Source: CAWFGW01 sp963815495
GTDB taxonomy: Bacteria > Bacteroidota > Bacteroidia > Cytophagales > JAAEPT01
DNA: 34,367 bases
Direction: 5' to 3'
Assembly: GCA_963815495.1 (NCBI GenBank)
Contig: CAWFGW010000019.1
Coordinates: forward strand, 1-34,367
Positions within the stretch are counted from its first letter, which is position 1. The number at the start of each line of letters is the position of its first letter. The translations under genes were made by a program, and so were the position numbers. Positions 1 through 8,564 of this stretch are shown in pieces. The notes beneath the pieces were generated by a model. It searched no databases. It had not been told where the DNA came from and saw nothing but the letters and a program-made list of their open reading frames with translations.

Positions 1-29
1 GGTCAGTCTGATAATAGATTTTAAGTTGT

Positions 30-1162
30 ATGAAAAAAATATTTGTATCCGTTCTATTCTCACTTGTATTATTAATTACTAGCTGCAAAAGAGGAATGGG
101 TTGAGCCTGATAAGCAACCGTATGTACAAAGTCTTGAAAGCTATTTACTTCAACTGCGTACAATTAATTTTCCTACTGCAGTGGAGTTACCTGTGCAAAT
201 TGGAAACACTTTAGTAATGCCAAGAAGAAGCCAAAACTTGTACAAGTATGAAATATAAGGTGGGGCCAACACAGCGCGTGGGTTTAGTGATGGATCCTAA
301 TTTAAACATCTTTATTGGAGATGTAATCGATGGAAATAACCTATATGCTAACTCAGAAGAAAAGTATAGAAGTATAGCATTGCCACGGTCAGGAGGTAAC
401 ATTAAACTTGTGATTGAAGATTCCGACCTTACGGATTCAATAGAGTAGAGGAAACCACGAAGGATAAGGTGCATCTTGCTATAGATAGTCTACTCAATAA
501 AATGATAGGGGGCTCCCAAGTGAAGGCTAAAATAGGTTTTGAGATACGTGATATTTATTCTAAAGAACAGTTGGAGTCCTATTTCGCCAATCATTTAGGT
601 TATCCTTATTTAAATACGTTTGATTTCACTCGTAAGAATAAGTCTCGGGTATTAGTGAAACTATATAAACAGTATTACACAACATTTTATGATTACCAGA
701 TAAACCTTCAAGTTTTTTTGAAAAAAAGGTAACAACTGTAGACATGAAAAATGAGCTGTCAACCGGTGATCTTTCTCCGTTGTATGTTCAGGTATAATTT
801 ATGGCGAATTAATGATTTTGTCTTTTGAAATGGATATGTCTCAAAGGACCTATCAGGTTGGGTATTAGGTGCTATGATGTATATGCAGAGAATGGAAAGG
901 TGGCAGTCATTTTAATACAGTATTCAAAGATCCTGAGGCATCTCATAGCATACGTATCATTAATGTACCCAGTTCTAGTGGTGGGTATTATACAAATACA
1001 ATGTATGGAACAGATGATATAGCTACTTATTTAAATAAGCCGAGTGATTTCTCAGCGAGTAAACCAACAACACCAATACAATATACTTTAAATGATATTC
1101 GATCGAATACTCCTTATAAACCAGTAAAACTTGGCGAGTATATTATAAAAGAATGTAAATAA
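30..1162 (+). pseudogene. Interrupted thiol-activated cytolysin (CDC-like) family lipoprotein
   Basis: A lipoprotein signal peptide starts at the ATG at 30 (MKKIFVSVLF...LLITSC), then the frame breaks. Joining pieces from successive frames gives one protein of about 375 residues that follows cholesterol-dependent cytolysin domains 1-3 in order. The pieces are EEWVEPDKQPYVQSLESYLL (from 91), the block at 248-448, the block at 469-700 with VLVKLYKQYYTTFYD (compare the family's KQIFYTVSVD), DKPSSFFEKKVTTVDMKNEL (from 699) ending SPLYVQ, IIYGELMILSFEMDM (from 794), and NTVFKDPEASHSIRIINV (from about 913) to TPIQYTLNDIRSN and KECK. The last part matches the family's PISYTTSFLRDN segment. The gene stops there, so the membrane-binding domain 4 with its undecapeptide is absent. 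At least six single-base frame changes lie within 1.1 kb. Either the gene is decayed or this stretch is badly sequenced. The family call is from my own alignment by eye. Confidence 0.72.
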
Positions 1163-1180
1163 TTGTAAAAATCTATTGCT

Positions 1181-1839
1181 ATGAAAACATTAGCCTTCAA
1201 CATACTCGTCTTTGCTTTATTATTGAGCCCTGCTTGTAAGAAAGAAGAAAAAGAAGACCCAAAACCTGTACCGATCGCATTACAGAACAGCGAGAACCTG
1301 ATGTAAAAAAGATATATAATATTGAGTTATACAACCAAGTCTTGGATACGGTAAATAATAAAAGGTTTTATAAGTTTTATAATATCACGCAAGAAAAATA
1401 TAGTAACTCGTTAGATTTCCCCATTGAGTTGGCTTATGTCTATCAAGAATTCAGCAATAATGGCATAAATCAAGTACTTGGATGTGCAAAAGATTATTAT
1501 GTAAAAACGGAGCATAGTTTGCCTTCAACTAATGAAACTAGCATTGATTTTTTTATAATTGAGGATAGTCATAGCTCGTTGATTTATGATACCATCCAGT
1601 ATAGTGCAAGTATTACTGCTATATTTAAAAATAAAGCAAAAATTTCTTATGTAATAGGTGAAAATGATGCTATCCAAAGTGATAAATTTGGCTGGGACAA
1701 AGATGAAATACTTGGTTTCAAACTTGGTAATGGAAAACAAGGATTGATTAAATTGACAAAAATACCAACAGGTAGTAAAGATGATTTAGGGAATATTTTT
1801 TTAGGTAAAATAAGCTTCGATATAAAGATGGAAAAATAA
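1181..1839 (+). pseudogene. Lipoprotein of unknown function, one frameshift
   Basis: The ATG at 1181 opens a lipoprotein signal peptide (MKTLAFNILVFALLLSPAC followed by KKEEKEDPKP) that hits a stop at 1304-1306. From about 1273 another frame continues without a stop to 1839 (DRITEQREPDVKKIYNIELY... to ISFDIKMEK). One lost or gained base around 1265-1275 therefore splits a protein of about 218 residues. The body is predicted rich in beta strands, and I recognise no family. It lies 18 bp after the broken cytolysin homologue on the same strand, so the two were probably cotranscribed surface lipoproteins. A hairpin terminator follows at 1884-1907. Confidence 0.6.
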
Positions 1840-1883
1840 ATTAACTATGGAAGCTTTTGCTCAAAGCGAACTCCTCTTGCCCC

Positions 1884-1907
1884 ATGGTTTGTGTCCTCAC
1901 AAACCAT
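1884..1907 (+). terminator. Hairpin terminator between convergent genes
   Basis: A perfect 10-bp stem (ATGGTTTGTG / CACAAACCAT) with a TCCT loop is followed by TGTTGTTT. It sits between the lipoprotein gene ending at 1839 and ppx ending at 1920, and could serve both strands. Confidence 0.6.
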
Positions 1908-1919
1908 TGTTGTTTACTC

Positions 1920-2849
1920 CTATATATTCCGATAAACCAACCCCTCTTTCAACGCATAAGTAGACGACACAATCTCTTGAATACCGTAGTTGTCAACCAC
2001 ATATTCAATTAAGAGACAAGCAACCACTATCATGTTTACCCGCATCTCAATCATACCGGGGATAGCCAATCGGTCGTCTTTGTCTTTGGAAACGATTTCT
2101 TCAATAATACCATGAAAAACGCCAAACGGCAGGTGGTATTCAGTGCGGCTGTCCAAATCAAAGGAGATGCCGTTTTCTTTGTGGTAAATTTCACACAGCG
2201 TATCAAAACTACCTGAAGCACCAATCAAAACGGTGGGTTGGTGTGTAGCACAGGCGTTTTTTAAACTCGTTAACTGGTCTTTTAGATAATCCTTCAACTC
2301 AGTAATTGCACTTGGTGGAATCGGGTCTACCTTATGAAACTTCGTCATCAAGCGTTGGCCACCTATTTCGAAGCTCTGTTTCCAGAACACTTCATTTTTG
2401 TTGCAGATGATGAACTCCACGCTACCACCACCAATATCCATAATGAGGTGTTTGCGTTCGTCCATGACCACAGCACGTCTTACGCCTTCATAAATCAATT
2501 GTGCTTCCTCGTCACCACCAATGATGTCGATGTCTAAACCCGTCTTTATTTTAATGGCCTCTTTAATCGCTTGTTGGTTTTTTGCATTTCGAAACGCGCT
2601 GGTGGCAGTCGCAAAAATGTTCGTAATGTTGTGTTCAGCGATGGTTTTTTGGAAATATTGTAGGGTATCAATGCCGCGTGCTAAAGCAATATCAGTGATG
2701 ATACCTTCGTCTATGCCGCCTTCACCAATTTTAACCGGTATTTTTTCCTTGTGAATAGTACTCAATAAACCATCCACAACTTCTACAATAAGAAGGTGGA
2801 AGGTGTTAGTACCTAGGTCTATAACCGCTATTTTACCGTTTTTTACCAT
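1920..2849 (-). CDS. ppx: Ppx/GppA family exopolyphosphatase/phosphatase
   Basis: This is a 309-residue protein of the Ppx/GppA branch of the ASKHA (actin-like ATPase) fold, which removes phosphate from polyphosphate or converts pppGpp to ppGpp. The phosphate-1 motif is near the start (AVIDLGTNTFHLLIVEV, residues 8-24). The second glycine-rich motif is IMDIGGGSVEFI. The length fits the short two-domain bacterial form; the long E. coli Ppx carries an extra C-terminal region that is missing here. Sequence alone does not separate polyphosphatase from pppGpp phosphatase activity. The start ATG at 2849 puts the phosphate motif in the usual place, and a TAnnTTTG box (TATCTTTG on the minus strand) lies 17 nt upstream. 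No polyphosphate kinase gene is adjacent. Confidence 0.93.
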   Translation of the reverse strand: MVKNGKIAVIDLGTNTFHLLIVEVVDGLLSTIHKEKIPVKIGEGGIDEGIITDIALARGIDTLQYFQKTIAEHNITNIFATATSAFRNAKNQQAIKEAIKIKTGLDIDIIGGDEEAQLIYEGVRRAVVMDERKHLIMDIGGGSVEFIICNKNEVFWKQSFEIGGQRLMTKFHKVDPIPPSAITELKDYLKDQLTSLKNACATHQPTVLIGASGSFDTLCEIYHKENGISFDLDSRTEYHLPFGVFHGIIEEIVSKDKDDRLAIPGMIEMRVNMIVVACLLIEYVVDNYGIQEIVSSTYALKEGLVYRNI

Positions 2850-2858
2850 TTTTCAATA

Positions 2859-2913
2859 AAGCTGCCAAAGATAGTTTTTTGTAAATAGAACTTTGAGAAA
2901 AGGCAGCTTTTTT
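2859..2913 (+). promoter_or_regulatory. Hairpin with T-tract in divergent ppx / M42 intergenic region, overlapping ppx -7 box
   Basis: AAGCTGCC (2859-2866) pairs with GGCAGCTT (2902-2909), followed on the plus strand by a run of T. Inner CAAAG/CTTTG repeats (2866-2870 and 2891-2895) could form an alternative stem. The left arm abuts a minus-strand TATCTTTG (2866-2873), the likely -7 box of ppx. No plus-strand gene lies upstream to be terminated, so the element may instead be an operator or a leader attenuator. Confidence 0.4.
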
Positions 2914-2979
2914 ATTCACATAATTACGTATTAATCGGTATCTTCGATTTGTGTCAAATGATTTAATGAATAATTGAAT

Positions 2980-4053
2980 ATGGATAAAGTGAGTAAGAAG
3001 TTTTTGGAGAAATATTTAAACAATGCTTCCCCAACAGGATTTGAAGTTGAAGGTCAAAAAATATGGTTAGATTATTTAAAACCCTATGTAGACGAACATT
3101 TTGTGGATACCTATGGCACTGCGGTAGCGGTTATTAATCCGAAAGCAAAGTACAAAGTAGTCATAGAAGCACATGCTGATGAAATTTCGTGGTTTGTAAA
3201 TTACATTTCCAAAGACGGATACATCTACGTGATCAGAAATGGTGGGTCCGATCACCAGATTGCACCATCGATGCGGGTAAACATTCGCACGGATGAAGGC
3301 AAAATTGTGAAAGGAATTTTTGGATGGCCAGCCATTCATGTACGAAATGGTGAAAAGGAAGAAGCACCAACCTTGAAAAATATATTCATTGACATTGGTG
3401 CGGATTCGGATGAAGAAGTTGAAAAACTAGGCATAAAAGTAGGTAACGTCATCACCTTTGAGGATGAGTTGATGAACCTCAATAAAAAATACTGGACAGG
3501 CAGAGCATTAGATAACCGCATTGGTGGTTTTATGATTGCTGAAGTGGCACGGAGGTTAAAAGAAAATAAAGTAGGCTTAGATTACGGTTTGTACATCGTA
3601 AATGCCGTGCAAGAAGAAATTGGCTTGCGCGGTGCTCAAATGATTGCTCAACGAATCGATCCCGATGTAGCGATTATTACCGATGTAACGCACGACACCC
3701 AGTCACCGATGTATAATAAAAAAGCGCAAGGCGACTTGAAGTGTGGTAAAGGACCAGTCTTAACTTTCGGGCCTGCGGTTCAAAATAACTTGTTGAAAGC
3801 ACTTTTTGAAGTAGCCGATAAAAAGAAAATACCGTATCAGCGTTCAGCCACTTCGCGGGCTACAGGTACGGATACGGATGCCTTTGCTTATTCAAATGAT
3901 GGGGTAGCTTCGGCTTTAATATCCTTACCATTGAAGTATATGCATACCACGGTAGAAACTGCTCATGAAGATGATATAGAGAATGTTATCAAGCTGATGT
4001 ATGAGTTTTTAGTGCAATTGAAGTCAGGAACTAGCTTTAATTACATCAAATAA
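2980..4053 (+). CDS. M42 family metallopeptidase (glutamyl aminopeptidase/endoglucanase family)
   Basis: A 357-residue cytoplasmic M42 aminopeptidase, a family that forms dodecameric shells trimming N-terminal residues from peptides with two active-site metal ions. All five metal ligands are visible at the usual spacing: His65 (EAHADEIS), Asp178 (RALDNRIGG), Glu213 with catalytic base Glu212 (QEEIGLRGA), Asp235 (ITDVTHD) and His322 (YMHTTVE). I chose the ATG at 2980; a TTG two codons earlier (2974) is in frame but less likely. The bulky Trp after the first His motif (EISWFV instead of the common EIGFMV) is a mild variation near the active site. The gene is probably transcribed alone, with a hairpin at 4074-4112 downstream. 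Confidence 0.95.
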   Translation: MDKVSKKFLEKYLNNASPTGFEVEGQKIWLDYLKPYVDEHFVDTYGTAVAVINPKAKYKVVIEAHADEISWFVNYISKDGYIYVIRNGGSDHQIAPSMRVNIRTDEGKIVKGIFGWPAIHVRNGEKEEAPTLKNIFIDIGADSDEEVEKLGIKVGNVITFEDELMNLNKKYWTGRALDNRIGGFMIAEVARRLKENKVGLDYGLYIVNAVQEEIGLRGAQMIAQRIDPDVAIITDVTHDTQSPMYNKKAQGDLKCGKGPVLTFGPAVQNNLLKALFEVADKKKIPYQRSATSRATGTDTDAFAYSNDGVASALISLPLKYMHTTVETAHEDDIENVIKLMYEFLVQLKSGTSFNYIK

Positions 4054-4073
4054 CTAATACCAACCTTTTGACT

Positions 4074-4112
4074 TAAATCACGTTAAGAATAGATGCGTCT
4101 TAACGTGATTTA
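4074..4112 (+). terminator. Perfect 14-bp hairpin after M42 peptidase
   Basis: TAAATCACGTTAAG (4074-4087) and CTTAACGTGATTTA (4099-4112) are exact inverted repeats around an 11-nt loop. No clean T-tract follows, so it could be a terminator or mRNA-end stabiliser for the M42 gene, or a protein-binding palindrome before the TPR gene at 4125. Confidence 0.55.
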
Positions 4113-4124
4113 GTTCTAAGGTTT

Positions 4125-5456
4125 ATGAAGCAAATTACACCACATATTCTTTCCATCATTTTTGTTTTTGGAACTGACTATGGCTGTTTTTTCTCAAACA
4201 ACCACTGATTTTTTAACCCAAGGGAAAGCACTTATTAAAAGCTGGAAAGCCCAGTGAAGCCATTTCTTTTTTTGAGCAATTTATTGATCAAAATTTTGAG
4301 AACCCCGAAGGATATTATCAAGTAGGCATTGCTTCAATCCAACTTCAACAGTATAAAAAAGCAGCGATATCTTTTGGACAAGCCATTGCGTTGGGAAAAG
4401 ATAGCAAAGAAGTGTATTTCAACCGTGCTTATGCTTACACATTAAATCATGATTTTTTGAAAGCAATCAGAGATTATGACAAAGTAATTACGATGGATCC
4501 AGAGAATGCCGAAGCTTATTTTTATAGAGGCACACTGAAATCAAATATTAACAAAGAAAAAGAAGCTATTTTAGATTTTAATGAGGCGATAAAACTTGAT
4601 CCCAACAATCAAGAATATTATTATGAACGCGGTATCGTACACTCCATCTTAGGCGATGATGATTTGGCGATTAGTGATTTTAAAAAATCAGTAGAAATTA
4701 AACCAAACGATTATGTGTATTATAAAATTGGAGCCCTTGATATGGAATATGGTCGCGATGAAAAGGCGATAGAATATTACACGAAGGCCATTCAGCTTAA
4801 TAATACAGAAGTAAAATACTACGACATGCGGGCATTTTCATTGATGCGCTTAGGTAGGTTTAAAGAAGCCATAGCAGACTTGGATGTTGCAGAAACAAAA
4901 GATAAATATGATGTAGATCTTTTTATGGAAAGAGGCTTAGCGTATATGAGTTTAGGGAATTATGATGAAGCATTAAAAAATTTTAATAGAGCCATTGAGT
5001 TAGCACCAAATGGTGACAAACATTATTACCATCGAGCACGAGTCTATTTTTCAATGGGTAATTATCCATTAGCCGTGTCTGATTTTAAAAAAATACTTGA
5101 ACTAAACCCCAAGCATTTAGATGCTACTTTATATTTAGGTGATACCTACTACGAGCTGAAAGCAATATGGACAAGCGGCAATATGGTATTCGGCTTATCT
5201 TGAAAAGAGTGAACAAGCCTATTCCATTTATCATAAACGTGGAGATGCTTATTTTGCTAATCAAGAATATGATAAAGCATTAATGGATTATAACTTAGCG
5301 CTTCAGTTAAAGCCAGATTTAGGCATTGTTTATAACATGCGGGCACAAGTAAGGTTTCAGTTAAACCAACAACAAGGTGCATGCTCAGACTTAACTGCAG
5401 CAAAAGAAAATGGATACAGCCAAGGTTATCACTTGTTACAGAAAAACTGTGAATAG
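4125..5456 (+). pseudogene. Secreted TPR-repeat protein, three apparent frameshifts
   Basis: Joining three frames gives a protein of about 443 residues: an N-terminal hydrophobic signal (ATG at 4125, MKQITPHILSIIFVF), then about eleven tetratricopeptide repeats with the pattern AY..RG......A..D...AI.L.P. The breaks are near 4171-4172 (GAACTG), at 4237-4240 (an AAAA run where AAA restores IKAGKPSEAISFFEQ), and near 5158-5163, after which QYGQAAIWYSAYLEKSEQAY continues to the TAG at 5454-5456. Reading is clean between the breaks. The end, GACSDLTAAKENGYSQGYHL and a final Cys, resembles the end of the TPR protein at 17735-18901. TPR domains bind other proteins; the partner is unknown. The stop directly abuts the convergent aminotransferase. 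Homopolymer miscounting is as likely as true decay. Confidence 0.7.
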
Positions 5457-6610
5457 TTACAGTCGTTCGTAAGCCTCTTTAATTCGCTCAACGGGCACAC
5501 ATACTGAAACACGTAGATAATCATTTCCGTTAGACCCAAAAATCATCCCTGGAGTGAAGAAAATGTGTTTTTCTTCTAATGTTTTATCAATAAAGTCGGG
5601 AATCGAAGTGATGCCAGATTCGGGTTTAGGTTTAGCCCACACAAACATACCTTCCTGTTCTCTGGAATATTCACATTGAAGTTTATCTAATATTTTGAAT
5701 ACCCATTCTCTTCGTTCGTTGTAAGTTTCATTGCGTTCTTGATGCCATTCCTCGTCAGCATGAAGCGCATTGACCGCTGCTTTTTGAATACCGAAAAACA
5801 TTCCTGAGTCGATATTGCTTTTTACACGCAAGGCTGCAGTTACATATTCTTCGTTCCCTAGCATCATACCTACACGCCAGCCAGCCATGTTGTGTGACTT
5901 ACTCAAGGAGTTAAACTCAATCGCCACGTCTTTAGCACCTTCAACAGATAAAATGCTTAATGGTGCATTGTTGTTGAGTACTTGGCTATATGGGTTATCG
6001 TGACAAATAAGAATGTTGTGCTTTTTCGCAAAAGCAATCATCTTTTCAAAAACCTCTAATTTAGCAGGTGTTCCCGTAGGCATGTGTGGGTAGTTCAACC
6101 ACAAGAGTTTTGTTTTTTCGTCCACCAATTGCTCCAGCTGTTCAAAATCGGGATACCAATTGTTTTCCTCTTTTAAGTCATAATTAACCACATCGGCACC
6201 TAATAATTTGGATAAAGAAGTATAAGTAGGGTAGCCTGGGTTAGGTACCAACACTTTTTCACCTGGGTTAACATAGGCTAATGTAATGTGTAAAATGCCT
6301 TCTTTTGAACCCATTAATGGTAAAATTTCGGTATTCGGAGCTAGATCAACATTAAAGGTGTTTTTATAAAAATCGGCCATCGCTTTTCTCAACTCAGGAA
6401 TTCCTTTATAAGGTTGGTAACCATGATTGTTTGAGCCTTTTGCAGTTTGATGAAGGTATTTATAGTTTCTTCAGACGGAGCTAGATCAGGGCTGCCAATG
6501 CCGAAGCTGATGACATCTTTCCCGTCAGCTACCATTTCCCGGATTTGCTCTAATTTTTGTACAAAATAATATGCTTTAACTCCCCCCAGTCTTTCTGCCA
6601 ATGAAATCAT
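5457..6610 (-). pseudogene. PLP-dependent class I/II aminotransferase, one frameshift
   Basis: The reading frame opens at 6610 (MISLAERLGGVKAYYFVQKL) and runs through FGIGSPDLAPSEETINTFIK. It then needs one extra A in the AAA run at 6446-6448 to continue as TAKGSNNHGYQPYKGIPELR into the long frame ending at 5457. Repaired, it is a fold-type I aminotransferase of about 384 residues with the NPGYPTY segment, the YPHMPTG segment (normally NPxNPTG), the cofactor-contacting ICHDNPYS segment and the Schiff-base lysine in SLSKSHNMAGWRVG. The closest relatives I know are broad aspartate/LL-diaminopimelate/alanine aminotransferases, so the substrate is open. dapA elsewhere in the window makes lysine/DAP synthesis one possibility. 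The otherwise intact gene and the homopolymer site suggest a sequencing error more than a dead gene. Confidence 0.82.
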
Positions 6611-6736
6611 GTATTGTTAAAATAAATATGGTTTTTATATTAGACGGAACTTTAATCAGTACGCGTTTTTAAAATTTAGTGATCAATGTCATTGTACTGA
6701 AGTCTTAATTCGTTTCTCTGATACCTTCAAGTCTGT

Positions 6737-7258
6737 TTAATAAAGTCTTCTGATTTCGTTTTTCATGAAACCGAGCGCCATCGTAATAGAGTCTTGCTCA
6801 ATCGCCATGTAGTGTTCGAATATTTTTTTAGCCAATTCTATTCCTCTGGCTTCTTTGTCGACAGCTTGCGAAGCATTGTTAATCGCAGTGTTTAAGTCTT
6901 CAATAGCTTTCTTAATCAAGTGCCAGCTGTCATCACTTACATATATTTGCTGTGCCAAGTTATGGTTGAACTCATCTCTAATATCCATTAATAAACGTTG
7001 GTGTAGTTGAGCCACATTGTAGTCAGGATCATTGACCCGTAAAATTAAGTTGTTAGGAGAAAGTCGTTCAAGTAACAAGGTCAATCGTTCATAAGCCTGA
7101 AGTCGGATGGGGAGTATCAGTTCGTTGTTTTTAAGCTTTAGCTCGACTAAACGTTTTTCAAATTCCTTTCCTAAAAAAGTTTTAATCGTTAAATACATGG
7201 CAAAAAGCACAGCTCCCGAGGGTAATACGACTGCTAAAATAAGTGATAGGGTATCCAT
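6737..7258 (-). CDS. Conserved membrane-anchored protein (DUF7935-like)
   Basis: A 173-residue protein with one N-terminal membrane helix (MDTLSLILAVVLPSGAVLFA...), then a helical, charged cytoplasmic part with the conserved-looking LPIRLQAYERLTLLLERLSP. I use the ATG at 7258; an upstream non-ATG start at 7363 would add 35 residues before the membrane helix and is unlikely. The layout matches an uncharacterised Bacteroidota family that I believe is called DUF7935, named from memory. It is divergent from the IscA-like gene starting at 7370. No catalytic residues are evident. Confidence 0.75.
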   Translation of the reverse strand: MDTLSLILAVVLPSGAVLFAMYLTIKTFLGKEFEKRLVELKLKNNELILPIRLQAYERLTLLLERLSPNNLILRVNDPDYNVAQLHQRLLMDIRDEFNHNLAQQIYVSDDSWHLIKKAIEDLNTAINNASQAVDKEARGIELAKKIFEHYMAIEQDSITMALGFMKNEIRRLY

Positions 7259-7369
7259 ATAATCTTCTTTTAGCTGTAAAAATAAAAAATATGTGGAGAT
7301 TTGTGTTACTGTAAGGAGAAACAACTTAGAATAGGAAGTTGTTGTTGTTTTTAATATGACCAAGAAGCC

Positions 7370-7654
7370 ATGAAATTACCGGTGAATATTTCTGAAAGAG
7401 CCCAAGATGAAATTCTTCTGATTAAGAAAAATAAAAATATTCCTGATGAATATGGTTTACGAATCACCTTGGATGCAGCAGGTTGCTCAGGGGTCAATTA
7501 TCGAATTGGTTTTGACAAAAAAAACGATGGTGATGATGAATTTGAATTAAACGGAGTACCTCTATATATCAAAAGAAAAGACTTTATGTATCTCGTAGGA
7601 GTGAGTTTAGACTTTGTCGAAGATGAATCTCAGAAGGGCTTTTTATTTAAATAG
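7370..7654 (+). CDS. HesB/IscA-like iron-sulfur biogenesis domain protein lacking the C-terminal cysteine pair
   Basis: A 94-residue A-type Fe-S carrier fold: helix ISERAQDEILLIKK, then YGLRITLDAAGCSGVNYRIGF with the first conserved Cys (Cys39), then the LYIKRKDFMYLVGVSLDFVED strand region. IscA, SufA and ErpA normally end with a CGCGESF-type motif carrying two more ligand cysteines. Here the protein ends KGFLFK, so only one of three ligands is present. Such short forms occur in Bacteroidota; whether they bind Fe-S or iron is not settled by sequence. No suf genes are adjacent, and the next gene is convergent with no gap. Confidence 0.85.
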   Translation: MKLPVNISERAQDEILLIKKNKNIPDEYGLRITLDAAGCSGVNYRIGFDKKNDGDDEFELNGVPLYIKRKDFMYLVGVSLDFVEDESQKGFLFK

Positions 7655-8086
7655 TTAACTATTAAGCCATTTTTTTGCTTCCTCTTGGGTGGTGAAAGAG
7701 TGAATAATCAAACTATACTCTTTTCTTAAAACATCCGTAAAACCTTTATTACTTTCTAAGTATTGTTCTTCTAGAACATAGGCAATTTTTGGGGGTCTTC
7801 CACCTGCGTTAAAATAGGCTCTAAGCATTTTTCCAACATACTCCATGTAGTCATACTTCTGGATGCTGCTTACTTCTCCTCTTAAATTAGAAATGTCAAC
7901 AATGGTTTTATATACTCCCTCTTTAAAAAAAAATCCAAGTGTAGTGGCAAAACTGTCTTTTGCTAATTGAATATCATGTTGACCTTTGGCAGTTAAAATT
8001 AGTATGCCATCGACAACCAACATTCGAGCTGTTGTGTTTGGGTATTTTTGGTCTTTAAAATTTATTTCTAATTCTTGAGGAATCAT
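7655..8086 (-). CDS. SpoIIAA/STAS-like protein
   Basis: A 143-residue soluble protein. The pattern of an opening beta hairpin (ARMLVVDGILILTAKG), a strand with KTIVDISNLRG, a helix with YDYMEYVGKMLRAY, a strand IAYVLEEQYL and a final helix ending EEAKKWL fits the SpoIIAA-like/STAS alpha-beta fold. The EEAKKWL ending is typical of stand-alone bacterial members. These usually act as protein-binding regulators, but no kinase or phosphatase partner is encoded here. The assignment is from fold pattern, not strong motif identity. It is convergent with the IscA-like gene, and its stop codon follows immediately. Confidence 0.55.
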   Translation of the reverse strand: MIPQELEINFKDQKYPNTTARMLVVDGILILTAKGQHDIQLAKDSFATTLGFFFKEGVYKTIVDISNLRGEVSSIQKYDYMEYVGKMLRAYFNAGGRPPKIAYVLEEQYLESNKGFTDVLRKEYSLIIHSFTTQEEAKKWLNS

Positions 8087-8212
8087 TGTGTCTCAATCAA
8101 TTCTAAGAAAATATAGATTAGGCTTAACTGATTTCCATTTTCTTTCGATAAGCGGACGGTTTTATACGATTTAATCTTTAATCGGTGTTTTTCGTGAGGG
8201 AAAATAAATTAA

Positions 8213-8220
8213 TACCTTTG
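8213..8220 (+). promoter_or_regulatory. -7 promoter box for ppnP
   Basis: TACCTTTG matches the Bacteroidota -7 consensus TAnnTTTG and lies 28 nt before the ppnP ATG at 8249. The -33 TTG is not clear. Confidence 0.5.
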
Positions 8221-8248
8221 TAGCCGAATCAAATAAATAGATAGAAAA

Positions 8249-8530
8249 ATGATAAACGCAAACGAATATTTTGACGGAAATGTGAAGTCGTTAGGTTATG
8301 AATCTGCTGAAGGCAAGTCTACCTTAGGTGTGATGGAAGCAGGAGAATACACATTTGATACTTCTTTGGATGAAATAATGACAGTAGTACAAGGTGAATT
8401 AGTGGTTCAATTACCAGGTGAAAGTGAATGGAAAAGCTTTAAACAAGGCGAGTCGTTTAATGTAGCTGCTAACAAATCGTTTAACGTAAAAACGAGTGAA
8501 GCTTCTTCTTACCTTTGCCAGTATAGCTAA
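8249..8530 (+). CDS. ppnP: Pyrimidine/purine nucleoside phosphorylase PpnP
   Basis: A 93-residue single-domain cupin that phosphorolyses several nucleosides to base and (deoxy)ribose-1-phosphate. It matches E. coli PpnP (YaiE) along its whole length: NEYFDGNVKSLGYES, LGVMEAGEYTFDTSLDE, MTVVQGELVVQLPGESEWK, and the family-defining end ASSYLCQYS (SYLCRYL in E. coli). It is convergent with thyA, and the two share the palindrome at 8537-8564. Nucleoside salvage next to thymidylate synthesis is a sensible pairing, but they are on opposite strands and not an operon. Confidence 0.95.
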   Translation: MINANEYFDGNVKSLGYESAEGKSTLGVMEAGEYTFDTSLDEIMTVVQGELVVQLPGESEWKSFKQGESFNVAANKSFNVKTSEASSYLCQYS

Positions 8531-8536
8531 AAATAT

Positions 8537-8564
8537 ACAAGTGGCTGTTTAAACAGCCACTTGT
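8537..8564. terminator. 28-bp perfect palindrome, bidirectional terminator overlapping the thyA 3' end
   Basis: ACAAGTGGCTGTTT (8537-8550) is followed directly by its exact complement AAACAGCCACTTGT (8551-8564), then GCTTTTA on the plus strand. The thyA stop codon is at 8549-8551 and its last codons form one arm, so the stem is partly coding. Confidence 0.75.

Noticed and set aside
211..474. 87-residue minus-strand frame across the cytolysin homologue
   Set aside because: Opposite to the stitched cytolysin frame, which carries the recognisable motifs.
2334..2754. Plus-strand open frames inside ppx
   Set aside because: They lie antisense to a motif-complete Ppx/GppA gene and show no signal, motif or ribosome site.
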